A DNA stretch of 64,000 bases from positions 868,001-932,000 of the forward strand of contig CBDBKU010000003.1 of the NCBI GenBank assembly GCA_965206775.1, in the 5' to 3' direction. Positions 53,662-63,155 of the stretch are shown here, piece by piece. Source of the DNA: VXMF01 sp965206775. Its GTDB lineage: Bacteria > Acidobacteriota > Terriglobia > Bryobacterales > UBA6623. Positions within the stretch are counted from its first letter, which is position 1. Every line of letters starts with the position of its first letter. The position numbers were made by a program, and so were the translations under genes. Below the pieces are notes generated by a model. That model saw only the letters and a program-made list of their open reading frames with translations, had not been told where the DNA came from and did no database searches.

Positions 53662-54252
53662 ATGATCGCAGCGTTGCGCGGCAAGGTGGCCGAGAAGCAG
53701 GCCGGCAAGATCGTATTGGATGTCGGCGGGGTCGGGTACGAGATCGCCATCCCTGTCGAGACCTACAGCCGCCTCGGCGAGCAGGGCGAGGACGTCTACC
53801 TTCATATCCACACGCACGTGCGCGAGAACGTTCTGTCGCTGTTCGGCTTTCACAACCGCGGTGACAAGGAACTGTTCGAGAGATTCCTCGATGTCAGCGG
53901 CGTGGGCCCGCGCCTGGCCCTGACTCTGCTCTCGGGCCTGTCCACGCCCGAACTGCTAGGCGCGATCCGTTCCGGCGACTCGAAGAGACTCGTCCGGATT
54001 CCGGGCGTGGGCAAGAAGACCGGCGAGCGGATTGTCCTAGAATTGAAGGACAAGCTCGGGGCTATCGACACTGGCGAGGACGGTGCCGGCGATGGCACCG
54101 TTGCGGTGGAGGAAGACGTTATCTCCGTTCTGGTCAATCTCGGCTGCAGTCAGGACTCGGCGGTCCGGGGCGTGCGTGCCGCCAGGAAGAAGGGAGCTCC
54201 CGCCGAGTTCGAGATACTGTTCCGCCTGGCAATGGAATCGATGAAGCGCTAG
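53662..54252 (+). CDS. ruvA: Holliday junction helicase subunit RuvA
   Basis: 196 residues from the ATG at 53662 (M-I-A-A-L-R-G-K-V); an in-frame upstream start at 53602 lies inside tsaE. The OB fold (V-G-Y-E-I, then H-T-H-V-R-E-N) is followed by two helix-hairpin-helix motifs (V-S-G-V-G-P-R-L-A and I-P-G-V-G-K-K-T-G-E-R-I) and a C-terminal domain III that binds RuvB. Its tetramer binds four-way junctions. It is followed by ruvB after 8 bases. Confidence 0.95.
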   Translation: MIAALRGKVAEKQAGKIVLDVGGVGYEIAIPVETYSRLGEQGEDVYLHIHTHVRENVLSLFGFHNRGDKELFERFLDVSGVGPRLALTLLSGLSTPELLGAIRSGDSKRLVRIPGVGKKTGERIVLELKDKLGAIDTGEDGAGDGTVAVEEDVISVLVNLGCSQDSAVRGVRAARKKGAPAEFEILFRLAMESMKR

Positions 54253-54260
54253 CAGCCCCC

Positions 54261-55286
54261 ATGGCCAGAAAGCGCATCGTCAGCCCGGACCGGTCGGACG
54301 AGGATCGGCTGTCCGATCTGGCGTTGCGACCGCAGCATCTCGACGAGTTCATCGGCCAGAGCACGCTCAAGGAGAATCTAAGCATCGCGATCGAAGCCGC
54401 CCGCAAGCGGAAAGACGCGCTCGATCACGTCCTTCTGTACGGCCCGCCAGGACTCGGCAAGACCACCCTGGCAACGATCATTGCCAACGAGATGGGAGTG
54501 CACCCGGACTACACCTCGGGCCCGGTCCTGCAAAAGAAGCTCGATCTGACGGGAATGCTGACTACGATGAAGGAACGGCAGGTATTCTTCATCGACGAGA
54601 TCCACCGACTGCTCCCAGACGTTGAGGAGATGCTCTATTCGGCGCTGGAGGACTTCCGGGTCGACCTGATCGTGGGCACGGGCCCGGGCGCGCGCATGCA
54701 CTCGCTTCCCGTGTCTCCCTTCACTGCGATCGGAGCCACGACCAGGCAGGGCCTCATCAGCGCTCCCTTGCGGGCGCGTTTCGGCATCACGCTGCGCATC
54801 AATCCGTATGACACCGTGGACTTGACCCGGATCGTGTTCCGGTCGGCCGGGCTGCTCGGCGTGGAAGTCGCGGACGAAGCCGCGGAAGAGATTGCGCGGA
54901 GATCCCGCGGCACGCCCCGCATTGCAAACCGATTGCTGCGGCGGGTCCGGGACTATTCCGAGGTGCGGGCGGATGGACGTGTCGATCAGGAGATCGCCTC
55001 GACCGCCCTCGATATGCTGGAAGTAGATCCGCTGGGACTCGACGAGATCGATCGCAAGATTATGGAAACGATTCTAGGCAAATACGCCGGCGGCCCAGTC
55101 GGTCTGAACACGATCTCAGCTTCGGTCGGCGAGGACGCGAGTACCATCGAAGAAGTCTACGAGCCGTACCTCATGCAGCTCGGATTCCTCGACCGGACGC
55201 ACCGTGGCCGGGTTGGAACTCTGGGTGCGTTCGAGCATTTCAACTTTCAACCGCCCCCAGGCCGGCAACCTACGCTGGGATTCTAG
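54261..55286 (+). CDS. ruvB: Holliday junction branch-migration ATPase RuvB
   Basis: 341 residues. The AAA+ motor has G-P-P-G-L-G-K-T-T-L-A (Walker A, near 56), F-I-D-E-I-H-R-L (Walker B, near 109), sensor 1 G-A-T-T-R-Q-G and the arginine-rich P-R-I-A-N-R-L-L-R-R-V. The C-terminal winged helix ends G-R-V. It drives branch migration with RuvA during recombination. No ruvC is seen next to it in this window. Confidence 0.96.
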   Translation: MARKRIVSPDRSDEDRLSDLALRPQHLDEFIGQSTLKENLSIAIEAARKRKDALDHVLLYGPPGLGKTTLATIIANEMGVHPDYTSGPVLQKKLDLTGMLTTMKERQVFFIDEIHRLLPDVEEMLYSALEDFRVDLIVGTGPGARMHSLPVSPFTAIGATTRQGLISAPLRARFGITLRINPYDTVDLTRIVFRSAGLLGVEVADEAAEEIARRSRGTPRIANRLLRRVRDYSEVRADGRVDQEIASTALDMLEVDPLGLDEIDRKIMETILGKYAGGPVGLNTISASVGEDASTIEEVYEPYLMQLGFLDRTHRGRVGTLGAFEHFNFQPPPGRQPTLGF

Positions 55287-55296
55287 AGGTCCGCTC

Positions 55297-55932
55297 GTGA
55301 GGAAGGCACCGCATTACATCGCGATCGAAGGGCCGCTCCGAGTCGGCAAGACCAAGCTTGCGGTTGCGCTGGCGAAAGACATCCGCGGGCGCGAAATCCT
55401 CGACTCCGAGGCCAACCCGCACCTGGAAGGCTTCTACCGGGGCCGAGCGGGCGCAGCGTTCCGGGCCCAGATGCACTTTCTGATCGGCCGGTACCACCAG
55501 CTCTCGGAGGCCGACATCGAGCGATCGCACATCCCTGTCGTCACGGACTACCTGTTCGAGAAGGACAAGCTGTTTGCGTACCTCAATCTTGACGACGACG
55601 AGATCTCAATCTACAACCCCTACTACAAGCTCTTTAAGAGCCAGCTTCCGGTTCCCGACCTGACGGTCTACCTGAAGACAACGCCGGAGCTTCTCCGCAC
55701 CCGGCTGGCAGTCGGGAAGGCCGGGCTAGAGGCGAGAATCTCAGACGCGTACCTGGAAGGCGCAGTGCAGGCCTACGACCACTTCTTCAGCCGGTACAAG
55801 TCCGCCGACGTGCTTGTCGTCGACGCCGACCAAACCGACATCCTTAACAACCCTGACGATCTCGAGAACCTGCTCGCGGAATTGAGCAAGCCCGTCACTG
55901 GAACCCAGTTCTTCCTGCCGCTGGGATCGTAG
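55297..55932 (+). CDS. Deoxynucleoside kinase family protein
   Basis: 211 residues from the GTG at 55297, 10 bases after ruvB; an in-frame start at 55204 lies inside ruvB. P-loop I-E-G-P-L-R-V-G-K-T-K-L near 9-20, and D-Y-L-F-E-K-D-K-L-F-A near 84, the D-x-L-F-x-K-D-x-x-F-A motif of deoxyadenosine/deoxyguanosine kinases. It phosphorylates deoxynucleosides (substrate not fixed by sequence) for nucleotide salvage. The same context is common in Acidobacteriota, as far as I recall. Confidence 0.85.
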   Translation: MRKAPHYIAIEGPLRVGKTKLAVALAKDIRGREILDSEANPHLEGFYRGRAGAAFRAQMHFLIGRYHQLSEADIERSHIPVVTDYLFEKDKLFAYLNLDDDEISIYNPYYKLFKSQLPVPDLTVYLKTTPELLRTRLAVGKAGLEARISDAYLEGAVQAYDHFFSRYKSADVLVVDADQTDILNNPDDLENLLAELSKPVTGTQFFLPLGS

Positions 55933-55995
55933 GCAAGCAGTCCGTCGCGCGATCCCGCGCAGCCGGCAGGGCTAAGCAATCCACACTTCACCGCC

Positions 55996-56865
55996 ATGCT
56001 GTTCGACTGGACTACCCTCTTTGCTGCCTTCGGCGGCGGCCTGTTCGCCGCCGCCATCGGCACCCTGCCTTCGTTCGTGTTCACCGGCCTCCTCGTTCTC
56101 GCGGGCGCAGCGGTAGCAGCCTCAGGGGGAGGAACGGAAATGCTGACGCAGGTCGCTTTCGGACCAGTCTTCGGGCCCCACATCGCATTCGGCGGGGGCG
56201 TGGCGGCGACAGCGTACGCATGCCGTCGCGGCTTGATTCCGAGCGGGAGGGAGATCACGCGGCCCTTGATGGGTCTCGACCGGCCCGACGTGCTGATCGT
56301 CGGAGGCTGCTTCGGCGCCTTGGGCTACGTGCTCAATGCCGGATGGCAACTCGCCGGTTTGGGGCCTAGGACGGACACGATCGCAATGACTGTAGTGGTT
56401 TCCGCGATGATCGCTCGGGTCGCGTTCGGTCGCAGCGGCCTAGCGAGCAAGCAGTTCAATCCGGACGACAAGTCGAACTGGGTGCGGCACCAGGAACGGC
56501 CGGCTCAATTCATCACCATCGGGCTGGGTGTTGGCCTGCTGTCGGCATTCCTCGCCCTCACCTTCGGCCCGGACCGAGGAGGGGACGTTCTCGGTTTCGG
56601 AATCGCCGCCTCGACCTTGGTGTTCTCGCAGTTCGGACTCAAGACGCCGGTAACCCATCACATGGCACTGCCAGCAGCCGCAGGGGCGCTCGCATCGGGG
56701 GATCTCCTGGTCGGAACCGCGTTCGGAATCGTGGGAGCGTTCGCGGGAGAGGGCTTCTCGCGCGTCTTCCACCAGCACGGCGACACCCACGTCGATCCGC
56801 CTGCGGCAGGCATCGCTATAACCATCGTGCTGGTCCGATTGATCTGGCCCGTCGCTCCGCTCTAG
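55996..56865 (+). CDS. Conserved integral membrane protein of unknown function
   Basis: 289 residues with about eight hydrophobic segments rich in Gly and Ala, and a loop R-P-D-V-L-I-V-G-G-C-F-G-A-L near 90-105. A hydrophilic loop near 155-172 has D-D-K-S-N-W-V-R-H-Q-E. Motif T-H-H-M-A-L-P-A-A-A-G-A near 217 is distinctive. The architecture resembles a permease, but I cannot assign a family. It lies 63 bp after the kinase gene and about 100 bp before the S41 gene, so it is probably its own transcription unit or shares the upstream one. Confidence 0.75.
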   Translation: MLFDWTTLFAAFGGGLFAAAIGTLPSFVFTGLLVLAGAAVAASGGGTEMLTQVAFGPVFGPHIAFGGGVAATAYACRRGLIPSGREITRPLMGLDRPDVLIVGGCFGALGYVLNAGWQLAGLGPRTDTIAMTVVVSAMIARVAFGRSGLASKQFNPDDKSNWVRHQERPAQFITIGLGVGLLSAFLALTFGPDRGGDVLGFGIAASTLVFSQFGLKTPVTHHMALPAAAGALASGDLLVGTAFGIVGAFAGEGFSRVFHQHGDTHVDPPAAGIAITIVLVRLIWPVAPL

Positions 56866-56964
56866 CACGGATTCGATTGGGGCAGGAATGGCCGGATGCC
56901 CCTCGCACGGTACGGGCGGGCCGATTCGGGATCCGAGGTCGCGTTGTATGATTAGAGGCGTCCC

Positions 56965-58191
56965 ATGGGTTCGCGCTTCAAGTTCAGCGTTATCTGCAGT
57001 TCCTTTCTGATCACGATCCTGCTCGTCTTAGGAGCCGTTCTCGGCAAAAGCGAGGAGCAGGAGGGCGCGTACCGGCCTCTCGCTGTCTACACCGAGATCC
57101 TGGCGAGGATCAAGAGCGACTACGTAGAGGAGCCCGACATCCTCAAGGTCACTCAGGGAGCGCTCCAAGGACTGGTGGAATACCTCGATCCGGTTTCGAG
57201 CTACCTTGTTCCGGAGCAGTTCGCCGAGTACCAAGCCGCCCGGGATTCCATCGATGGCGGCAGCGGGCTTTCCACGGGCATGATCGTCCGGAAGCAAGGG
57301 GCGTACACAAGCGTCCTAGCGGTGCTGCCGGAGTCGCCGGCGGCCAAGGCGGGCATCCGAGCAGACGACCTCCTCGACGCAATCGACAACATCAGCACGC
57401 GCGTCATGCCGCCTGCCTACCTGCTGTCAAGGCTGAGCGGCGAGCCGGGCACCAGCGTCACCGTAATGGTTCGATCCTCGTCGGACTACGATTCGCCGGT
57501 CGAGCACACCCTCGTGCGATCCCCGCCCGTCCTGCCAGCCGTGCAGTCCAGCCTGCGCGATGACGGCATCGGCTATGTGGACGCCGACGTCCTCGGCGCG
57601 GAGCAAGTGGACCAAGTCGCCGCCGCAATCAAGAGCCTCGAATCCCAGGGAGCCACCAAGCTGATTCTCGACCTGCGAGGAAACGCTCTGGGAACGCCGG
57701 AAGAAGGGATTGCGCTCGCTAACCTGCTAATCGACGAAGGCCCGATCACGACGCTGAAGGGGCAGAACTTCTCGGAAAAGGCTTTCAACGCCAGCCCTGA
57801 CACCACGGTAACCTCGCTTCCGATTGCGGTCATCGTCGACCGACCGACAGCGGGAGGGGCCGAGATTGCCGCGGCAGCGATCCAGCAGAGCAAGCGCGGC
57901 GAGGTGGTCGGAGAGGGAACGTCGGGCCTCGCGGCCCTGCAGGAGACAATCAGCCTGGACGACGGCGCTGCCCTGATCCTTTCCGTGGCGAACTACCACG
58001 GTCCGGGCGGCGAGGCAATCCATAACGAAGGGGTAGAACCCGACCGCATTGTGACGCCGCGCGCACTGCGCCGATACCGGGATGCCCAGCGTCGGGTATT
58101 CGATTCGCCCGAAGCCCAGCAGAAGGCCGCGGAAGAAGCCGGCGATCCGTTCCTCGACAAGGCTATCGAGGTCCTGGGCGGGTCCGTCTGA
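56965..58191 (+). CDS. S41 (C-terminal processing) peptidase homologue lacking catalytic Ser and Lys
   Basis: 408 residues: signal-anchor (8-26), N-terminal helical region, PDZ domain (about 95-175, A-A-K-A-G-I-R-A-D-D), and an S41 core (about 195-365). The expected nucleophile of S-A-S-A-S-E is replaced: the sequence is P-T-A-G297-G-A-E. The general-base lysine of G-E-x-T-x-G-K is Leu322 (G-E-G-T-S-G-L). The glutamine that follows four residues later is retained (Gln326). The 25-residue spacing matches the Ser-Lys spacing of E. coli Prc, so the alignment is firm. It probably binds C-termini or acts as a regulatory scaffold in the envelope, not as a protease. Confidence 0.88.
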   Translation: MGSRFKFSVICSSFLITILLVLGAVLGKSEEQEGAYRPLAVYTEILARIKSDYVEEPDILKVTQGALQGLVEYLDPVSSYLVPEQFAEYQAARDSIDGGSGLSTGMIVRKQGAYTSVLAVLPESPAAKAGIRADDLLDAIDNISTRVMPPAYLLSRLSGEPGTSVTVMVRSSSDYDSPVEHTLVRSPPVLPAVQSSLRDDGIGYVDADVLGAEQVDQVAAAIKSLESQGATKLILDLRGNALGTPEEGIALANLLIDEGPITTLKGQNFSEKAFNASPDTTVTSLPIAVIVDRPTAGGAEIAAAAIQQSKRGEVVGEGTSGLAALQETISLDDGAALILSVANYHGPGGEAIHNEGVEPDRIVTPRALRRYRDAQRRVFDSPEAQQKAAEEAGDPFLDKAIEVLGGSV

Positions 58192-58216
58192 CCCGGACGC
58201 GGGATACGCTACCCCC

Positions 58217-58555
58217 TCATTGCACCAGGTCGGCCCGGTTGACCGGCATGTCCTTGGGATTGTCGATGCGGATCTCGCCGAAGGTCGACTCGTACTGAGC
58301 GATGTTCTGCGCGAGAACGAGATGCAGCGCCTTGGCCTGCTGCGGACTCATGTAGACGCCTTGAAACGAGGAGAACGTCACATCGTTGGCGCCGCCGAGC
58401 TTGAGCCGACCGAATTGCAGGAAGAAATCCCAAATGCTGACGTTGACCTGGACGCTATTGGCGTATTCCTCGCGATAGTCCTCCTGTCGCACCACGCGAA
58501 CCTTGTCGGGCTGGAGTCGCTCCGGTGCGGTTCCGGCTGCGGGCTTCTTATCCAT
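58217..58555 (-). CDS. DUF3467 family protein
   Basis: 112 residues from the ATG at 58555 (M-D-K-K-P-A-A-G). The pattern Y-A-N-S-V-Q-V-N-V-S-I-W-D-F-F-L-Q-F-G, then M-S-P-Q-Q-A-K-A-L-H near 68, is that of DUF3467, small proteins whose beta-sheet fold and function are uncharacterised. No signal peptide. It is convergent with the S41 gene (25 bp between ends) and divergent from the sugar transferase gene (60 bp). Confidence 0.82.
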   Translation of the reverse strand: MDKKPAAGTAPERLQPDKVRVVRQEDYREEYANSVQVNVSIWDFFLQFGRLKLGGANDVTFSSFQGVYMSPQQAKALHLVLAQNIAQYESTFGEIRIDNPKDMPVNRADLVQ

Positions 58556-58615
58556 TTCCGTATTATGCAACGCCGACCGTCCCCTGCCTCGCCTTTGGTA
58601 AGTTGAAGGGCCCGC

Positions 58616-60034
58616 GTGTTCCAACGCAACCAGCAGCGCTCGATCCTGCTCTTCGCCGCCGCCGACACGATCCTCGCGACAATCGCGTTCGCAGGCGCAT
58701 TCTGGACTCGCTCGGCCCTGCCGATGCGGGAGTTCCACCTGGAGCCGTCCGCCAAGATACTTGTGCTGATCGCCTCGGCCGTCGCGGTCGTAGCGACTGG
58801 ACGGGCCGTCGGCACGTACACCCGGCTCTACGCGGCTCGCCGCTCGGGAACGATCGGCGTCACGCTCAAGCAGGCTCTGATCGCGGCTCCGGCGCTCCTC
58901 GCGTTCCTCTACCTGCTCAATCTCGACGTACCCGTCAGCCGCCTCTTCCTATTGCTGTACTTCGGTTACCTGACGACGCTGCAACTCGTGCAGCGCGTTC
59001 TCGCGGAACGGTTCCGCGGGAGCGTACGCCGGGCGCTGGGCGCCGTGACTTCCGTCGTGGTCGTCGGGGACGGCGACAAGGCCCTGGACGTGGCCCGGGA
59101 ACTCGAAGCTTCGGAGCGGCACGGCCTTCGACTGCTGGCAATCGTGGATTGCGACGAGCGACTGGGATCTGTTGTCAAGCTGACCCGTGCCTACCATGTG
59201 CGCACACTCGACGAACTGCCCGCAATGCTGTCGTCGCAGGCGATCGACGAGGTGCTCTTCGTGGTCTCGAGCCAGCGGCTCCGGTCCCTGGAAGGGATCT
59301 TCGTGCTATGCGACGAGCACGGCATCAAGACGCGCGTGGCCGCTGACTTCTTTCCCCACGTGCACAGCCGCGTTCATTTCGACCGGCTTGGAGAGCGCCC
59401 GCTGCTGACGTTCTCGATCGCGCCGGCCGACGATCTCCAGCTTCTAGCCAAGCGCTGCCTCGACACGCTCCTCGCAGCCGGCAGCCTCGCGGTGCTGAGC
59501 GTTCCACTAGCCGTGGTCAGCTTGCTCGTCAAACTGACGTCGGATGGTCCAGTGCTGTTCAGGCAGCAGCGCTGCGGCCTAAACGGAAGGCTGTTCACGT
59601 GCTACAAGTTCCGCTCGATGGTCGAAGGGGCAGAATCGCGTCGCCAGGAACTCGAGCATCTCAATGAGAAGAACGGGCCGGCGTTCAAGATTCGGAACGA
59701 TCCCAGGCTCACTCCGATCGGCGGGTTCCTTCGTCGATTCTCGATCGACGAGTGGCCGCAGTTCTGGAACGTCCTGCGCGGGGACATGTCGTTTGTCGGA
59801 CCTCGCCCGGCGGTGCCGTCGGAAGTCAGCCAGTACGAGATCTGGCAGCGCCGCAGGCTGCGCATGCGGCCCGGCCTGACTTGCCTGTGGGCGATCCGCG
59901 GACGCGACCGGCTCGATTTCGACAGCTGGATGCAAATGGATCTGGAGTACATCGACAACTGGTCCCTGCTGCTTGACCTGAAGATCCTGACCTTCACCGT
60001 GCCGGTCGTGCTGGCCGGGAGGGACGCGAACTGA
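58616..60034 (+). CDS. Polyprenyl-phosphate sugar-1-phosphate transferase (exopolysaccharide initiation)
   Basis: 472 residues starting at the GTG at 58616 (G-A-A-G-G-G just upstream). Four N-terminal membrane helices (about 10-120) lead to a CoA-binding-like domain (about 140-260, V-V-V-V-G-D-G). The C-terminal catalytic domain (about 275-472) has K-R-C-L-D-T-L-L, Y-K-F-R-S-M, F-S-I-D-E-W-P-Q-F-W-N-V and S-F-V-G-P-R-P, the full set for the WbaP/WcaJ class. It transfers a sugar phosphate from UDP-sugar to undecaprenyl phosphate at the inner membrane, starting capsule or exopolysaccharide. No other polysaccharide genes are in the window. Confidence 0.93.
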   Translation: MFQRNQQRSILLFAAADTILATIAFAGAFWTRSALPMREFHLEPSAKILVLIASAVAVVATGRAVGTYTRLYAARRSGTIGVTLKQALIAAPALLAFLYLLNLDVPVSRLFLLLYFGYLTTLQLVQRVLAERFRGSVRRALGAVTSVVVVGDGDKALDVARELEASERHGLRLLAIVDCDERLGSVVKLTRAYHVRTLDELPAMLSSQAIDEVLFVVSSQRLRSLEGIFVLCDEHGIKTRVAADFFPHVHSRVHFDRLGERPLLTFSIAPADDLQLLAKRCLDTLLAAGSLAVLSVPLAVVSLLVKLTSDGPVLFRQQRCGLNGRLFTCYKFRSMVEGAESRRQELEHLNEKNGPAFKIRNDPRLTPIGGFLRRFSIDEWPQFWNVLRGDMSFVGPRPAVPSEVSQYEIWQRRRLRMRPGLTCLWAIRGRDRLDFDSWMQMDLEYIDNWSLLLDLKILTFTVPVVLAGRDAN

Positions 60035-60125
60035 TCCCGCCCGGGGTCCTCCAATCCGGCAGGCGCTGCCGGGCTCGGGATCCAAGGCGCCTTGCTATGC
60101 TCGTAGGCGCTTCACGGGTACCGCA

Positions 60126-63074
60126 ATGCACGTCACCGCCTTACGATTCCTCGCCACATTGCTATTTGCCGCAGCGCTTCTCTGGGGCCAATCGTCGACG
60201 CAAACGACCCTCCGCAACCCGCCTTCTGGGGCTAGTCACGCCCTTCTCGTGACGTTCGGCATCGGAGACAAGTCCGAGACCGGATGGGACGGTAGCCTCG
60301 CGGTCCGCGACGGCGAGCTGGTCGAATTGATCGGCTACGAGATGGGGCTCGGCGACATCATTCACCCTCCGAGACGGTGGGAGATGACCACGCGTGCCGC
60401 ATTTCCGTTCAACCGCCGTAACCACGACGAGGACATCCTAGTGGATCTCCCTGCCGACACGTACCTAACGCCGCGATTCTACGTGTACCTGAAGGGTTCG
60501 TCTGCCACGGAGATCGCGTTCGCAACCGAGCAAGGGGACTTCGCCGTGCGTATCGGGGACGTGCCCCAAGCGGGCAGCGTCGCGTTCCTGGACGGCCGGG
60601 CAAGCGTCAAGCGAGCTCCGATGGCGATGCTGCTCGGACGGGGGGAGGAGGGCCCGCCGGACGAGAGGCTGACGGACAACGACTTCGCCTCGATGGAAGT
60701 CGCTTCGGACGACACGATCTGGGTGGCCTACAGCGGGTTCTCCGGGGGAACCGACCGGGTCTACGCCGACCGCATCCTGCCCGGCCAGGCCGCGGGGGCA
60801 GGCGGGGGGCCGCACGCCGTGAGCCGGGCCGGCGGCGACGTCTACCGGACGGCTGTCGCGGAAGACGCGGAGGGCAAGATCTGGGTGGTCTGGTCGGAAC
60901 AGGTCGATGGCAACTGGGACCTACGTGCCCGCGCGTTTGACGGCGAGGGATGGGGCTCGATCAACCGGCTCACCTCGGCCTCCCAGCCCGACATCCACCA
61001 CCGGGCCGTGCGGGATGAGTCCGGGAGGATCCACCTGGTCTGGCAGGGAGCTCGCGGAAACCGGTTCGGGATCTTCCACATGAGCTACGACGTCGGCTCG
61101 GGATGGAGCGAGTCGACTCGCGTGAGTTCTTCGAACGCCGGCAACTGCTGGGAGCCTTCGGTCGTCACCGACAGCAACGGCACAGTATACGTGGCGTGGG
61201 ACCAGTACAGCGAGGCTACGGGCTACGACATCTTCCTGGCAAGGATGGCCGGCCCGTCCTGGGACGCCCCGCGCCCCGTCGCTCGCACCGGACGGTTCGA
61301 AGCCTACGTCACGCTGGCAGCGGACATGCAGGACCGGGTCTGGATGGCCTGGCACGAATCCGGCATTAACTGGGGGAAGGACTGGGGCTACCCGTTTGAC
61401 ATCCAAGCGAACGCAACCGGATTGTACAACTCGCGCAGTATCCGTATGGCGGTGTACGACCGAGGCCAGTTGCGAGCGCCGGCCAAGAGCCTGGAGTCTT
61501 CCCTTCCCGACCCAGGGCCCGGCAACAATTTCTACGAGTACCCGCAGCTGGCTGTCGACGGAGCCAATCGAGTCTGGGCGCTGTTCCGCCACAGGCGGCC
61601 GATGCAGCACAACGTCTACTGGCGGACGCCCTCGCACCACGCACTGTGGGAAATCTACGCCAGCTTCTACGACGGGGGCAAGTGGTCGCCGATGGTTCTG
61701 CTGCCCTACTCGACCGGCCGAACCGACATGAGAGTCGAGGCCGAGCCCGATTCCGCTGGGCGGCTTGTCGCCGCATATCCCACCGACCGGCGCAGCTTTC
61801 GCGACTTTGTCAACGCCATGCTCGATGTTTTCGCCGTGCGCCTGCCCGCCCCGGACGGAACGGTGGCCTCCCACCAATTGGGAGCCTTCCGCCCCCCGCC
61901 GGCGGAGGCCGCCCGGCAGCCCCCGAACCGACCCTCGCGAGAAATGGCCGCCAGCGAACCGGTCCACCCGAACGACGAGCAGGACGTGGCCCGCATCCGG
62001 AGCTACGTCTACGACGTAGGCGGGAGGCGCTACAAGATCTACCGAGGCGACATGCACCGTCACACGGAGATCTCCTGGGACGGCTACAACGACGGCTCGA
62101 CAGAGGATACGTACCGATACGCGATTGACCCGGGAGCGCTTGATTTCCTAGCCATCACCGAGCATAACTTCGGGGTCGCGGACGAGTACGACTGGTTCCG
62201 CAGCCAGAAATACGTGGACATCTTCCGCGTGGGGTCGACCTTCGTGCCGCTCTACGCGTACGAGCGCTCGATCAAATACCCGAACGGCCACCGCAATGTC
62301 GTCTTCCCCTACCGGGGCGCGCCGATTCTCGACTACCAGCACTACGAATGGTCGTCAAGCCCTAGCTACGCGCGCCAAGGCGCGGAGCGATTCTTCGCCT
62401 ACCTGCGCAAGTACAAGGGGATTGCCATGGCGCACACGTCGGGAACGGACATGGGCACGGACTGGGCCGACTACGACCCGGAGGTCGAGCCGATCGTGGA
62501 GATCTACCAGAGCGACCGCAACAGTTACGAATGCGAGGGGTGCTGGCGTTCCGCGCCGGTCGACGAGATCCGGAAGCAGTTCGGCGGATACCGGCCCGAC
62601 GGCATGGTCTCGGCCGCATGGGCCAAGGGCTACCGTCTCGGCGTCCAAGCCAGTTCGGACCACCTCGCCACGCATACTTCGTACTCGATGCTCCTAGCCG
62701 AGGACAACTCGCGCAACGGCCTGGTCAGCGCGATCCGTGCGCGACGCACCTACGGCGCTACGGACAACATCATCGTGGACTTCCGGCTGGTCGACGGCGG
62801 TCGGGAGTACCTCATGGGGGAGGAAGCCGCGATCGCAGGAACGCCGACGTTCCAGGTGCATATCGAAGGTACGGACAAGGTGGGCGAAGTGGAGATCGTC
62901 AAGAATAACGGCGCCGTCTATCGGCAGACGCCCGGAACGCAGGCCGTTGACTTCGAGTACCGGGACAGCGACGCGCCAGGCGAGGAAGCGGACTTCTACT
63001 ACGTGCGAGTTCGGCAATCCGACCGCGACAAGCAAGTTGCGTGGAGCTCACCCATCTGGGTGACAGCCAAATGA
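60126..63074 (+). CDS. Exported DUF3604 (PHP-like metallohydrolase) protein with propeller-like N-terminal region
   Basis: 982 residues with a signal peptide (about 7-22). Residues 180-560 hold repeated short blades with W-x-x-W motifs, such as I-W-V-V-W-S-E-Q and V-Y-V-A-W-D-Q-Y, suggesting a beta-propeller. The DUF3604/PHP-like region begins near 635 with Y-R-G-D-M-H-R-H-T-E (metal His residues), then D-F-L-A-I-T-E-H-N near 678, A-H-T-S-G near 760 and S-S-D-H near 840. A beta-sandwich closes the protein. Its substrate is unknown; the metal sites suggest phosphoester or related hydrolysis outside the cytoplasm. ATG 91 bp after the sugar transferase. Confidence 0.86.
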   Translation: MHVTALRFLATLLFAAALLWGQSSTQTTLRNPPSGASHALLVTFGIGDKSETGWDGSLAVRDGELVELIGYEMGLGDIIHPPRRWEMTTRAAFPFNRRNHDEDILVDLPADTYLTPRFYVYLKGSSATEIAFATEQGDFAVRIGDVPQAGSVAFLDGRASVKRAPMAMLLGRGEEGPPDERLTDNDFASMEVASDDTIWVAYSGFSGGTDRVYADRILPGQAAGAGGGPHAVSRAGGDVYRTAVAEDAEGKIWVVWSEQVDGNWDLRARAFDGEGWGSINRLTSASQPDIHHRAVRDESGRIHLVWQGARGNRFGIFHMSYDVGSGWSESTRVSSSNAGNCWEPSVVTDSNGTVYVAWDQYSEATGYDIFLARMAGPSWDAPRPVARTGRFEAYVTLAADMQDRVWMAWHESGINWGKDWGYPFDIQANATGLYNSRSIRMAVYDRGQLRAPAKSLESSLPDPGPGNNFYEYPQLAVDGANRVWALFRHRRPMQHNVYWRTPSHHALWEIYASFYDGGKWSPMVLLPYSTGRTDMRVEAEPDSAGRLVAAYPTDRRSFRDFVNAMLDVFAVRLPAPDGTVASHQLGAFRPPPAEAARQPPNRPSREMAASEPVHPNDEQDVARIRSYVYDVGGRRYKIYRGDMHRHTEISWDGYNDGSTEDTYRYAIDPGALDFLAITEHNFGVADEYDWFRSQKYVDIFRVGSTFVPLYAYERSIKYPNGHRNVVFPYRGAPILDYQHYEWSSSPSYARQGAERFFAYLRKYKGIAMAHTSGTDMGTDWADYDPEVEPIVEIYQSDRNSYECEGCWRSAPVDEIRKQFGGYRPDGMVSAAWAKGYRLGVQASSDHLATHTSYSMLLAEDNSRNGLVSAIRARRTYGATDNIIVDFRLVDGGREYLMGEEAAIAGTPTFQVHIEGTDKVGEVEIVKNNGAVYRQTPGTQAVDFEYRDSDAPGEEADFYYVRVRQSDRDKQVAWSSPIWVTAK

Positions 63075-63155
63075 CGCACCGCAGCTGCGCCAGGGCGCGA
63101 CCCGAACCGAGTCCGCCCCTGCGGCACGTTGCAAGAGAACTGCCGGCTCTTCGCG

